Source: Mesorhizobium sp. AR10
Lineage (GTDB): Bacteria > Pseudomonadota > Alphaproteobacteria > Rhizobiales > Rhizobiaceae
Assembly (NCBI RefSeq): GCF_024746795.1
Contig: NZ_CP080524.1
Location: 1,674,001-1,738,000, forward strand
Reading direction: 5' to 3'
DNA: 64,000 nt
Part shown: one piece after another, positions 1 through 8,143 of the stretch
Numbering within the stretch: the first letter of the stretch is position 1
Layout: each line of letters opens with the position of its first letter
Program-made: the position numbers and the translations under genes
The notes under the pieces: model-generated
What the model was told of the DNA's origin: nothing
The model's database searches: none
What the model saw: only the letters and a program-made list of their open reading frames with translations

Positions 1-1367
1 CGCCAGGTCAGTATCAAGCGCCGCGCGCCTTTCTTGCCTTGTGTCTTCCAGTCGAGATCGACCTTCCCCGAAGCCACCGACAGCGATCCGTATTGCAGCG
101 CGTTGCTGGCCAATTCATGCAGGATCAGGCCGAGCCCCAATGCCTGGTCGGGCGAAAGCAGGAGGTCGGCGCCGGTGATCGCCATGCGCGGCTGCGAGGC
201 GGAGTCGAACGGTTTCACCTCGATCTGCACGAGTTCGCGAATACCGATGCCGCGCCATTCGCGATCTGACAATAGATTGTGGGCGGCGCCCAACGCCTGC
301 AACCTGGCGCCGAAAGCTTCGAGGAATTCGCTTGGCTGGCGGGCATGGCGAACGGTCTGCGTCGCCAGCGCTTGGACGGTCGCCAGTGTGTTCTTGACGC
401 GATGGTTCAGCTCGCGCAGCAACAGCCGTTGCCGCTCGTCACCGAGCTTGCGTTCGGTGATGTCGTAGTTGACGCCGAAGATCAGCGTCGGCTTGCCCTC
501 TCCATCGCGCTCGATGACACGGCCGCGCGTGGCAATCCATCGCGGCGGATTGAAGCCTTTGACGCGATACTCGCCGAAATAGTCGTCGCTGCCGGTCAGG
601 GCATCGCGGAAGCGCGTCTCGGTCTGGTAGACGTCGCGCGGGTCGATGGCGCCAAGAATGTCGCGTGCACGCAGCCGGTTCGAGGTCGGCAGGTTGAACA
701 GCTCGGGCAACAGGACATCGCATTCAATCATGTCGGTGCGGATATCCCATGCCCAGCTGGCGAGCGAGGCGGCATCGAGCGCAATGGCACGGCGCTTTTC
801 CTCGCGCACCAGCGCTGCCTCGGCGATGGCGCCGCTGCGGGTGGCGTCCTTCAGCGCGAACAGGCTGGCGGCGAGGCCGGCCAGGGCCTTCAGCTGATCG
901 AGTTGGGCAGGAGACGGAGTTGCGTGCGGCTTTCGATCGAGCACGCACACCGTGCCGATCCGGGCGCCGGCCACCACCATCGGTGCTCCGGCATAGAAGC
1001 GGATATGATGCTCGCCAGTAACCAGCGGATTGCCTGAAAAGCGCGGGTCGACACTTGCATTGGTCACCACCATAGGCTCGTCACCGGCAGCGATCGCATG
1101 CGCGCAAAAAGATATCTCGGTGGCGATTTCGGTCTCGTTCAGGCCGACACAGGATTTGAACCATTGCCGCTCGACATCGAGCAGCGTGACCAGCGCGATA
1201 GGCACTTGCATCAACGCAGCGGCAAGACTGCCAATGCGATCGAAATCGGGCTCTGCCATCGTGTCGAATGCGTCAAGACCGTGAAGCACCGCAAGCCGGT
1301 CCTGCGCCCTGACCGCGCGACGTACGTCGACCGGCAGACCCGGTGCCTTCCGTACCTTGTTATCCAC
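1..1367 (-). CDS. GAF-PAS sensor histidine kinase, HWE/HisKA_2 family (3' end outside window)
   Basis: This is a cytoplasmic sensor kinase read on the minus strand; its C-terminus is cut off by the left edge. From the N-terminus I read a GAF domain (about residues 30-170, with the stretch FCAHAI), a PAS domain (about 185-305) and the phospho-acceptor box RELNHRVKNTLATVQA, with the histidine at 402-404 (about residue 322). The N-box of the ATPase domain, LILHELASNALQYG, follows near the edge. The box and N-box are typical of the HWE/HisKA_2 group, whose members often feed the PhyR-NepR-EcfG stress pathway in alphaproteobacteria. I chose the GTG at 1367; an internal ATG lies at 1259 but would remove the conserved lead-in to the GAF domain. 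No transmembrane segment is visible. The link to the stress response is an inference, supported by the EcfG-type promoter at 1437 just upstream. Confidence 0.85.
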   Translation of the reverse strand, partial: MDNKVRKAPGLPVDVRRAVRAQDRLAVLHGLDAFDTMAEPDFDRIGSLAAALMQVPIALVTLLDVERQWFKSCVGLNETEIATEISFCAHAIAAGDEPMVVTNASVDPRFSGNPLVTGEHHIRFYAGAPMVVAGARIGTVCVLDRKPHATPSPAQLDQLKALAGLAASLFALKDATRSGAIAEAALVREEKRRAIALDAASLASWAWDIRTDMIECDVLLPELFNLPTSNRLRARDILGAIDPRDVYQTETRFRDALTGSDDYFGEYRVKGFNPPRWIATRGRVIERDGEGKPTLIFGVNYDITERKLGDERQRLLLRELNHRVKNTLATVQALATQTVRHARQPSEFLEAFGARLQALGAAHNLLSDREWRGIGIRELVQIEVKPFDSASQPRMAITGADLLLSPDQALGLGLILHELASNALQYGSLSVASGKVDLDWKTQGKKGARRLILTW

Positions 1368-1436
1368 CAAGCCCCCAAAGCCTTGCCTGCGTTCTTCCCC
1401 CACCGCGCCACCGGTTCGCCGATGCCCTCAGGATCC

Positions 1437-1461
1437 GGAACTTTTGTAATGGGCAATCGTT
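1437..1461 (+). promoter_or_regulatory. EcfG-type promoter, GGAAC-N16-CGTT
   Basis: GGAAC at 1437-1441 and CGTT at 1458-1461 are separated by exactly 16 bases, matching the consensus of the alphaproteobacterial general stress sigma factor EcfG. It points at the small gene starting at 1519. It is 70 bases upstream of the divergent kinase start, so kinase and small gene share the region. Confidence 0.6.
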
Positions 1462-1518
1462 ACCCGACCATGTTCTGCCGGACACGCCAGCCGGTGCCAA
1501 ACGATATGTAGGCCGACC

Positions 1519-1695
1519 ATGGTCAAGATCATTCCTGGAAACAAAGCCCGTCAGGGAGGGTGGGGGCGACATGGCCTTCGAATTCTGATTGCTGCGCTGC
1601 TTCTGATATTCGTCGCCTGGGGCATCGCCGAAATCTATGGCGAGATGATCGACACCAACACACCCGCCGACCAGGGGCAGACACCCGACAGCTAG
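1519..1695 (+). CDS. small single-span membrane protein, 58 aa
   Basis: A 58-residue open frame starts MVKIIPGNKARQGG and has one hydrophobic segment, about residues 22-39 (ILIAALLLIFVAWGIAEI), followed by an acidic, proline- and threonine-containing tail. The basic N-terminus predicts an N-in orientation. I recognise this type as a small conserved protein of Mesorhizobium-like genomes but know no function. A GGAAC-N16-CGTT promoter lies 58 bases upstream of the ATG, suggesting control by the general stress sigma factor. The ribosome binding site is weak. The gene is convergent with the diacylglycerol-kinase-like gene, with 26 bases between the stops. Confidence 0.6.
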   Translation: MVKIIPGNKARQGGWGRHGLRILIAALLLIFVAWGIAEIYGEMIDTNTPADQGQTPDS

Positions 1696-1721
1696 TGCTT
1701 GCGGCTTCATGACGCCAGGCA

Positions 1722-2648
1722 TCACGCGGCCTTGGCGTGTGCGGCACGCGCCGGCACCAGCACGTTCAGCGCGCCCGGATGGATTTCGATGATCGTTTCC
1801 CGATCAAGCCTAACCAGTTCGCCATCGATGACGGCGCGGAATTTCTTGGCTGCCGAATGGATTTTCAGGATTGCCCTGTCGGCCTGATGAATCTCGACAT
1901 GCTCGTTGTCGCGCCATTTGCCTCGCGCCACGTTGAAGAAGAATTTCATCAGCTCGCTGCGCTGCCGCGCCACAGTGACATAGATGCCGAGTACACCGCC
2001 GGCCGGATTGTCGGCATAGGGCAGATGGCCCTCGCCAAAAAGATTGTTGGTGATACCGATGCCGGTGATGCGCGTCTGGATCTCGGCTTTGCCGACGGTC
2101 AAAGTTACTCTCATTGCCGGCGGGTTTTTGATCGTCGCCCAGGCGGCCCGGACCGATGCGCGTATCTTTCCCAACCTCGAACCAAATTCCATGTTCTGGC
2201 GAAGCTGCACCATCCTGGCATGGATGCCGATCGAAAATTGATGGATGAAAGGCCGGCCGTTGGCGCTGGCCATGTCGACTGCGATGACCTGGCCGTCGGC
2301 GAATGATTTCAAGGCCGCGTCGAGGGTCTGCGGGATACCAAGCCCGCGGGCGAAAAGGTTCATGGTGCCCGCCGGCAGTATGGCCAAGGCCTTCTTGCCG
2401 TCCATCAGCCGAGCCGCGGCGGCCGAAATGGTGCCATCGCCGCCGCCGGCCAGCACGACGTCAACACCGCGCCGTGAAGCGACTGTGTCCAGCGTTGCGA
2501 CGATGTCCCTGCCGGCGACGATGTCGATATCGATAGAATGACCGGCCGCTTCAAGCGTCTGGCGCATACGGTCGGAGAAAGCGGAAAGATCGGTCGTACG
2601 CAAGGTGCCGCCGTCCCGGTTCAGCACCGCTGCAAATCGCATGTCCAC
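1722..2648 (-). CDS. diacylglycerol kinase family lipid kinase (YegS/DgkB-like)
   Basis: This 308-residue soluble protein has the ATP-binding motif GGGDGT at residues 68-73 and the following ILPAGTMN, both diagnostic of the diacylglycerol/sphingosine kinase catalytic domain. Proteins of this group phosphorylate diacylglycerol or a related lipid at the membrane face; the exact substrate is not evident. The C-terminal beta-sandwich half is present (ending in a segment rich in DGE/ETIIEIHPGALNV), so the gene looks complete. The start could be M1 or M3 (MRFAAVLN). It stands alone, convergent with the small membrane protein on one side and divergent from the PRC-barrel gene on the other. Confidence 0.85.
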   Translation of the reverse strand: MDMRFAAVLNRDGGTLRTTDLSAFSDRMRQTLEAAGHSIDIDIVAGRDIVATLDTVASRRGVDVVLAGGGDGTISAAAARLMDGKKALAILPAGTMNLFARGLGIPQTLDAALKSFADGQVIAVDMASANGRPFIHQFSIGIHARMVQLRQNMEFGSRLGKIRASVRAAWATIKNPPAMRVTLTVGKAEIQTRITGIGITNNLFGEGHLPYADNPAGGVLGIYVTVARQRSELMKFFFNVARGKWRDNEHVEIHQADRAILKIHSAAKKFRAVIDGELVRLDRETIIEIHPGALNVLVPARAAHAKAA

Positions 2649-2811
2649 TCCGTATTCTCAGCAACCATCGGGCCGGGACAAGCCCAGCCAAAGGCTGAAA
2701 CGGACCTACGGAAAAAAGGTTCCCGCAGGCGCCGCGAAATCTACTGCGATTTCACGGGGCGGGACGCCTCCGACTGGCAAAGTTGGGGACATGCATGGGT
2801 GCATTTTTGTC

Positions 2812-2836
2812 GGAACAACAGCGTGGTCACGACGTT
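2812..2836 (+). promoter_or_regulatory. EcfG-type promoter, GGAAC-N16-CGTT
   Basis: GGAAC at 2812-2816 and CGTT at 2833-2836 have a 16-base spacer. The predicted transcription start is near 2845, giving a leader of about 70 bases before the PRC-barrel gene at 2916. PRC-barrel proteins are frequent members of EcfG regulons in Rhizobiales, which supports the call. Confidence 0.7.
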
Positions 2837-2915
2837 GTGAACCTGTAGCAGATGCCGCGTCCGATGGTTCAACCGGGAGCGGCGTGCATGAGATCACGCA
2901 CGAGGAGACACCATC

Positions 2916-4253
2916 ATGATCCGCAATCTTTTAGCCACGACAGCACTCGCGACACTGATCGCAACCGGCGCCTGGGCGCAGACGGCAACGACCACGGCGC
3001 CTGCCGAGGCGCCCGCCGTCCAGGACGCCGCTCCGGCGGTTACGGTGCCGGCTGCCGAGGGCAGCATTGTCACCAACATCATCGGTGAATCGGTCTACAA
3101 TGGCACTGGTGACGATGCCGAGAATATCGGCATGGTCAGCGACGTTGTCTTTGACGCAAGCGGCCAGGCGAAGTCCGTTGTGATTGGCGTCGGCGGCTTT
3201 CTCGGCATCGGCGCGAAGAACGTCGCTTTCGACTACGGCAAGCTGCAATGGGCCGAGAAGAATGGCGACCGCTGGCTGGTCGCCCAGACGACCAAGGAAG
3301 AGTTGACGGCTCAGCCGGACTTCGACAGCAAACCATACGGTCCGGCCCCGGCAGCGGCGACAGACGCAACCGCGCCGGCTGCCACCGACACTGCACAAAA
3401 CGCACCACAGCAACCTGCCGACTTGAATGCCGCGCCGGCCGAACCTGTGGTCCGCGCCGACGGTAATCTCGCTACCAACATCGTCGGCGAAAGCGTTTAC
3501 AATGGCGCCGGTGACGACGCGCAGACTATCGGCGACGTCAACGATATCGTCCTGACCAAGGACGGCAAAGCGCAATCGCTGATCATCGGCGTCGGCGGTT
3601 TCCTCGGCATGGGTGAAAAGAGCGTTGCCTATGATTTCGCCAAGGCCGAGTGGGCCGAGAAGAACGGCGACCGCTGGCTGGTGGCCAAGGCCACCAAGGA
3701 GGAGCTGCAGGGGCTGCCGGACTTCGATCGCAAGGCCTATGATCCGGCCCCGCCGACCACGGCATCCAACGACGTCGCGGCGCCAGCGCCAATGACTGTT
3801 GCCCCCGCTGATACGGCTGCGCCGGCACCGGCGGATAAGACCGCGGAGGCTCCCGCTGCGACGACGCCTGATGCGAAAGCCACCGACCCGACTGAAACAG
3901 CAGCGATCGACAAATCGACGCTGACTGAAATGCCGGTCGGCGAAATCCGCGGTGACGATCTGAAAGGCACGACCGTCTACGGCGCCAACGATGTCAAGGT
4001 CGGCGAGATCGGCGATGTCGTGCTGGCGCCCGACAGCAAGCCCGACGCGGTGATCGTCGATGTCGGCGGCTTCCTCGGCATAGGCGAGAAGGAAGTGGCG
4101 GTCGGCATGGACAATCTCAAATTCATGACCGACAAGGACGGCAAGAAGTACCTCTACACGGCCTTCACCAAGGAACAGCTCCAGGCACAGGCCGCCTATG
4201 ACCAGGGCAGCTATGCCGAGAAGCGCGACGAGCAGCGTCTGCTCTTGCGGTAG
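2916..4253 (+). CDS. exported protein with three PRC-barrel domains
   Basis: The 445-residue product begins with a clear signal peptide (residues 1-21, ending AWA/Q). It then carries three PRC-barrel repeats at about residues 48-130, 180-265 and 340-430, joined by linkers rich in alanine, proline and threonine. The first two repeats are near copies (IIGESVYNGTGDD and IVGESVYNGAGDD; both have VGGFLG and EKNGDRWLVA), so a recent internal duplication is likely; the third is more diverged. PRC barrels bind proteins or RNA in other contexts; here a periplasmic or envelope stress role is plausible but not shown. The gene has its own stress-type promoter and a strong terminator, so it is monocistronic. 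Confidence 0.85.
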   Translation: MIRNLLATTALATLIATGAWAQTATTTAPAEAPAVQDAAPAVTVPAAEGSIVTNIIGESVYNGTGDDAENIGMVSDVVFDASGQAKSVVIGVGGFLGIGAKNVAFDYGKLQWAEKNGDRWLVAQTTKEELTAQPDFDSKPYGPAPAAATDATAPAATDTAQNAPQQPADLNAAPAEPVVRADGNLATNIVGESVYNGAGDDAQTIGDVNDIVLTKDGKAQSLIIGVGGFLGMGEKSVAYDFAKAEWAEKNGDRWLVAKATKEELQGLPDFDRKAYDPAPPTTASNDVAAPAPMTVAPADTAAPAPADKTAEAPAATTPDAKATDPTETAAIDKSTLTEMPVGEIRGDDLKGTTVYGANDVKVGEIGDVVLAPDSKPDAVIVDVGGFLGIGEKEVAVGMDNLKFMTDKDGKKYLYTAFTKEQLQAQAAYDQGSYAEKRDEQRLLLR

Positions 4254-4268
4254 TTAGTTTCAGCCACG

Positions 4269-4304
4269 AAAGGTCCGCGCCGCCACGGCGCGGACCTTTT
4301 ATTA
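4269..4304. terminator. bidirectional rho-independent terminator
   Basis: A perfect 13-bp stem (4269-4281 with 4287-4299) has a 5-base loop and a T run on the plus strand and an A run on the other side. It lies between the convergent PRC-barrel gene and the sulfatase gene and can serve both. Confidence 0.9.
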
Positions 4305-4312
4305 GGCGGCTA

Positions 4313-5905
4313 TCACGTGCCGGAAAATGACAGGCCCGCGATATGGCCGGCAACGCCGTCCCCGGTCAGCTCTGCCAGCGCCAGCGACTGGTCGAGATGC
4401 TCGGCCCGCCAGGCGAGCAGCCCTTCGGCAAACTCCAGCCGCACCGCGAGATAGGCCGGATCGGTCGCTACATTGTTCAGCTCGCCCGGGTCCTTCACCA
4501 GGTCGAAAAGCAGCGGCGGCAGGCCCCCGCCGAAATGCACATATTTGAATTCTTGCGTGCGGATGACGGCGAGGTTGCACTGGCGCGAAGCGATACCGAA
4601 ATGCCGCTCGGCGTCACCGTCGGCAATCGAGCGGAAATCGAACTCCCAATGCGCGGCGTCGCGCCAGGCTTGCGGCTTGCTGCCAAGCACAAACGGTTTC
4701 AATGAGCATCCGTCGAGATGCGGGGGCGGTTCCTCGCCAAGCAGGTCGAGCAAAGTTGGAAAAATGTCCACCGCCTCGGTGAAGTGGTCGATGCTGATAC
4801 CGGCCGCCTTGCCGTGGCGCGGGTCGCGGATGATCAGCGGGATGTGGAAACTGCCGTCGAAGAAGCCGCCCTTGCCCAGCATGAAATGATCGCCCATCAT
4901 CTCGGCATGGTCGGAGGTCAGGACGATGATGGTATCGTCCCACGCTCCCGCCGCCTTGACCGCTTGCCAGATGCGGCCGAGTTGCGCGTCGACCTCCGAG
5001 ATCATGCCGTAATAGAGCGCGCGGATGCGGCGGAAATTGTCGTCACCCCAGTCGCGCACCTTGCCCTCAGTGCCGGGGCGGAATTTGGCCCGCTGTTGCC
5101 GGTCCATATCGTAACTGAGATAGGGATGGCTCTCCGCCTCGCCCTGCCAGCTACCGGAACGGCGGAAGGCTGGACCATCGGCCGGATCGTATCTGGTGTT
5201 GTAGGGCTCAGGCACGATGAAGGGTGGGTGCGGACTGAGGAAGGAGATGTGCGCGAACCACCGCGCTTCACGCTCCTGTTCGCCGAGCCAGCGGGTGAAT
5301 TCGCCGGTCAGGAAAGCTGCTGGCGTTTCGTCCTTCGAATAGATCGGCGGTGCATTGGCAACCGGATTGGACTCGCTGCCGGCGACCTCGTCTACCGGGC
5401 GGTGGATGTCGGGAAAGCCGGCGCTGGCATTGACACCGCGCGCCTTGAGCCAGGACAGCCAGGGCTTCTGATGCTCGGGAAGAAGCTGTCGGACCGTAAA
5501 CCCCGGCAGCACGCCTTCATAGGTTTTCAACCGGGGATCGCCGGGCGCCAGCGTGCGCGGATCAAGCGATACGTCGGTGTAGCCGAACAGCGTCGGATCA
5601 TAGCCGAGGCTGCGTGCCTGGAGCGCGATGTTGTCATGGCGGGCATCGAGCGGTGTACCATTGCGGCAGACGCGGTTGTTCATCTGGTAGAGGCCGGTGT
5701 AGAGGCAAGCGCGCGCCGGCGAACACGGTGCTGCACCGCCATAGTGCTGTCGAAACAGCACGCCTTCGGCGGCCAACGCATCGGCATTCGGTGTCTTCAC
5801 CACAGGGTGACCGGCAACCGACAGGCAGTCGCCACGCCACTGGTCGCACGTGATCAGAAGAACATTCGGGCGTCTGTTTTTGTCAGCCAATCGCGGTATC
5901 CTCAT
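4313..5905 (-). CDS. sulfatase / phosphonate monoester hydrolase family protein
   Basis: The 530-residue protein belongs to the alkaline phosphatase superfamily. The catalytic motif CSPAR at residues 61-65 fits C-x-P-x-R, whose cysteine is converted to formylglycine. The metal-binding aspartate lies in the N-terminal NVLLITCDQWRGD and a second metal site in TSDHAEMMGDH. The stretch LYTGLYQMNNR and the general layout resemble rhizobial phosphonate monoester hydrolases more than arylsulfatases, so the enzyme may cleave phosphonate monoesters or phosphodiesters. There is no signal peptide, so it is probably cytoplasmic. It reads away from the dioxygenase operon; the 217-base gap between them has a strong inverted repeat at 5980-6014. 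Confidence 0.85.
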   Translation of the reverse strand: MRIPRLADKNRRPNVLLITCDQWRGDCLSVAGHPVVKTPNADALAAEGVLFRQHYGGAAPCSPARACLYTGLYQMNNRVCRNGTPLDARHDNIALQARSLGYDPTLFGYTDVSLDPRTLAPGDPRLKTYEGVLPGFTVRQLLPEHQKPWLSWLKARGVNASAGFPDIHRPVDEVAGSESNPVANAPPIYSKDETPAAFLTGEFTRWLGEQEREARWFAHISFLSPHPPFIVPEPYNTRYDPADGPAFRRSGSWQGEAESHPYLSYDMDRQQRAKFRPGTEGKVRDWGDDNFRRIRALYYGMISEVDAQLGRIWQAVKAAGAWDDTIIVLTSDHAEMMGDHFMLGKGGFFDGSFHIPLIIRDPRHGKAAGISIDHFTEAVDIFPTLLDLLGEEPPPHLDGCSLKPFVLGSKPQAWRDAAHWEFDFRSIADGDAERHFGIASRQCNLAVIRTQEFKYVHFGGGLPPLLFDLVKDPGELNNVATDPAYLAVRLEFAEGLLAWRAEHLDQSLALAELTGDGVAGHIAGLSFSGT

Positions 5906-5979
5906 CCCATCCGGCCCCCAGAAGCGCGCCGCTCATGGAGCCGAATTTTGACGGCGATGCAAGCCTGACGGATTTGCCA

Positions 5980-6014
5980 AATAGTGAACAAAAGATGCGA
6001 CATTGTTCACTATT
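5980..6014. promoter_or_regulatory. candidate operator: 11-bp inverted repeat, 13-bp spacer
   Basis: Arms AATAGTGAACA (5980-5990) and its exact complement (6004-6014) flank a 13-base spacer. The site sits in the divergent gap between the sulfatase and the dioxygenase operon. Arm spacing of about 24 bp fits a dimeric or double-dimer regulator such as a MarR or TetR protein. No regulator gene is adjacent, so the binding protein is unknown. Confidence 0.5.
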
Positions 6015-6122
6015 AAAGTACAGTCTATTCTGCGTTTGCCGCCTTTGCCTGGGGCGGTCGCGTTCTCATATTGGCGTGGACAGCGGCAAGGGCCGCACAA
6101 GCACCAAGGAAGGAGCAGGAAA

Positions 6123-7055
6123 ATGCTCGACCAGATCAAGGGCCTGCATCACGTCACCTCGATGGCCAGGGATGCGCGCCAGAACAATGAATTCTTCACA
6201 AGGAAACTCGGCCTGCGCCGGGTCAAGAAGACCGTCAATTTCGATGCGCCGGATGTCTACCACCTCTACTATGCCGACGAGCTCGGCACGCCCGGTTCGG
6301 TGATGACCTATTTTCCGTTCCCGAACATCGGCAAGGGTCGTCACGGCGTCGGCGAAGTCGGCACTACGGTCTACTCGGTGCCCGAAGGCACGCTCGCCTA
6401 TTGGGAAAAACGGTTTGCCGACGAGGGCGTCGCGGGGTTGTCCCGTGAGGAGACATTCGGTGAAAAGCGGCTTGCCTTCGCCGGTCCGGACGGTGACGGC
6501 TTTGCGCTGGTCGAAGATAAGGCGGACACCAGAGCACCATGGGTGAAAGGCGGCATCCCCTCCGACCAGGCGATCCGCGGCTTTCACTCGGTATCGCTAC
6601 GGCTGAAGGACGGCGGCGCCACCGAAGAGCTGTTGAAGTTCATGGGCTATGAGGAGATCGACCGGTCGGGAAGCGTCAGCCGGCTGGCGGTCAAGAACGG
6701 CAACGGCGCCGATGTCGTCGATATCGACTCGCTGCCGGGTGTCGGCTTTGCCAATCTCGGCGCCGGCTCCGTCCACCATGTCGCCTTCGCCGTCGAGAAC
6801 CGCGCCAAACAGCTCGAAGTGCGCAAGGCGCTGATGGACACAGGCTATCAGGTGACACCGGTGATCGACCGCGACTATTTCTGGGCGATCTATTTCCGTA
6901 CGCCCGGCGGCGTTCTGTTCGAAGTCGCCACCAACGAGCCGGGCTTCGACCGCGACGAGGATACAGCCCATCTCGGCGAGGCGCTCAAGCTGCCGTCACA
7001 GCACCAGCATCTGAGGCCCTATCTCGAACAACATCTGCAGAAGCTGGAAGATTGA
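6123..7055 (+). CDS. ring-cleaving dioxygenase of the glyoxalase (VOC) superfamily, MhqO-like
   Basis: I take the ATG at 6123 because an AAGGAAGGAG-type ribosome binding site precedes it; the frame stays open upstream but without homology. The 310-residue product has two vicinal-oxygen-chelate halves: residues 1-140 start LDQIKGLHHVTSMARD with the metal-binding histidine, and residues 150-300 start AIRGFHSVSLRLKD and continue to SVHHVAFAV. The terminal FRTPGGVLFEVATNEPGF carries the metal-binding glutamate. Family members open quinone or catechol-like rings and detoxify electrophiles. It leads a three-gene run with a carboxylesterase and a small acetyltransferase, an arrangement resembling the mhq genes of other bacteria. 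Confidence 0.85.
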   Translation: MLDQIKGLHHVTSMARDARQNNEFFTRKLGLRRVKKTVNFDAPDVYHLYYADELGTPGSVMTYFPFPNIGKGRHGVGEVGTTVYSVPEGTLAYWEKRFADEGVAGLSREETFGEKRLAFAGPDGDGFALVEDKADTRAPWVKGGIPSDQAIRGFHSVSLRLKDGGATEELLKFMGYEEIDRSGSVSRLAVKNGNGADVVDIDSLPGVGFANLGAGSVHHVAFAVENRAKQLEVRKALMDTGYQVTPVIDRDYFWAIYFRTPGGVLFEVATNEPGFDRDEDTAHLGEALKLPSQHQHLRPYLEQHLQKLED

Positions 7056-7065
7056 GGATCAGGTC

Positions 7066-7689
7066 ATGAGCAAGGACGCTTACATCCACAAAGTGCTGCC
7101 CGGTTCGCCCGGCGGCCCGCTGCTCTTTGTCTTCCACGGCACCGGGGCAGACGAGAGCCAGCTTCTGTCGCTGGGGCGCGATCTGGCGCCGCAAGCAACC
7201 ATCATCTCGCCGCGCGGCGATGTTTCGGAACAAGGTGCTGCGCGCTTCTTTCGCCGCACCGGCGAGGGCGTCTACGATATGGACGACCTGGCGCGGGCGA
7301 CGGAAAAGATGGCGGACTTCGTCAAGGCGCATGTCGAGGCGGCAAAGCCGTCGTCGGTGCTCGGCCTCGGCTATTCCAACGGTGCCAACATATTGGCCTC
7401 TGTGGTGTTTGCAGGGCCGGCATTGTTCGACGCGGTGGTGCTGATGCATCCGCTGATCCCGTTCGAGCCGGAAGTGAAGGGCAGTCTCGCCGGCCGCCGC
7501 ATCCTGATCACCGCCGGCAAGCGTGACCCGATCTGCCCGCCGAACCTGACGACGCGGCTTGAGGTCTATTTGCGTGCCGATGGCGCCGATGTCACAGTGG
7601 AATGGCATGAGGGTGGCCACGAAGTGCGGCCAAACGAGATCGAAGCGGCGCGGCGGTTCTTCGCCGCCGTGCCGGTTGAAGGAGCCTGA
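7066..7689 (+). CDS. alpha/beta hydrolase, carboxylesterase/phospholipase family (MhqD-like)
   Basis: This 207-residue cytoplasmic hydrolase has the oxyanion-hole segment LFVFHGTGADESQ, the nucleophile elbow GLGYSNGAN (serine) and the late acid/histidine region ITAGKRDPICPP and HEGGHEVRP. Length and layout match the short carboxylesterase group that includes MhqD. It starts 10 bases after the dioxygenase stop and is followed after 3 bases by the acetyltransferase, so the three are one operon. Within that operon it probably hydrolyses an ester or thioester product or a conjugate of an aromatic electrophile; the substrate cannot be read from sequence. Confidence 0.85.
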   Translation: MSKDAYIHKVLPGSPGGPLLFVFHGTGADESQLLSLGRDLAPQATIISPRGDVSEQGAARFFRRTGEGVYDMDDLARATEKMADFVKAHVEAAKPSSVLGLGYSNGANILASVVFAGPALFDAVVLMHPLIPFEPEVKGSLAGRRILITAGKRDPICPPNLTTRLEVYLRADGADVTVEWHEGGHEVRPNEIEAARRFFAAVPVEGA

Positions 7690-7692
7690 GCG

Positions 7693-7992
7693 ATGCCTGA
7701 CCAATTGCCGGAAATCGAACTCGAGGATCGCGGTTCCAAGGGCCGCTATGTCCTACGCGGGCCCGATGGTGCAGAGGCGGAGATGACCTTCACCAAGATC
7801 GGCGAACACCAGATCATCATCGATCACACCGAGGTGCCGGATGTGTTTCGCGGCCAGGGCGCGGGACTTCGCCTCGTCACCCGCGCCGTCGAGGATGCGC
7901 GCGCGGCAGGCAAGAAGATCATCCCGCTCTGTCCGTTCGCCAATGCCCAGTTCCGCCGCCACAGCGAATGGGCCGATGTGCTGAAACAGTAG
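7693..7992 (+). CDS. small GNAT-fold N-acetyltransferase (YjdJ/Acetyltransf_CG type)
   Basis: The 99-residue product has the short GNAT core of the Gcn5-related small acetyltransferase group: a beta hairpin with HTEVPDVFRGQGAGLRLV, where the RGQGAG stretch forms the acetyl-CoA pyrophosphate loop, then KKIIPLCPFANAQFRRH. Members are about 90-100 residues and most have no assigned substrate. It is the third gene of the dioxygenase operon, with 3 bases to the esterase stop. I see no terminator behind it. Confidence 0.8.
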   Translation: MPDQLPEIELEDRGSKGRYVLRGPDGAEAEMTFTKIGEHQIIIDHTEVPDVFRGQGAGLRLVTRAVEDARAAGKKIIPLCPFANAQFRRHSEWADVLKQ

Positions 7993-8143
7993 GTTCAATT
8001 CGCGCACCTTGGCGCTCGGATGCCGGTGGAGAGCGGACAGCCACAAAGGGGTAACGTCTCTGGCATTTGCGCAGCTCGCGCATCTTGCCTAATTAGACGT
8101 ATCGCCTACGGACTGGCTGTCCGTCTCCGGCCCACCACTTGAA

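Noticed and set aside
1138..1165. T-loop-like stretch GGTTCAAATCC on the minus strand, suggestive of a tRNA
   Set aside because: It lies in frame inside the GAF domain of the sensor kinase and no acceptor or anticodon stem can be drawn around it.
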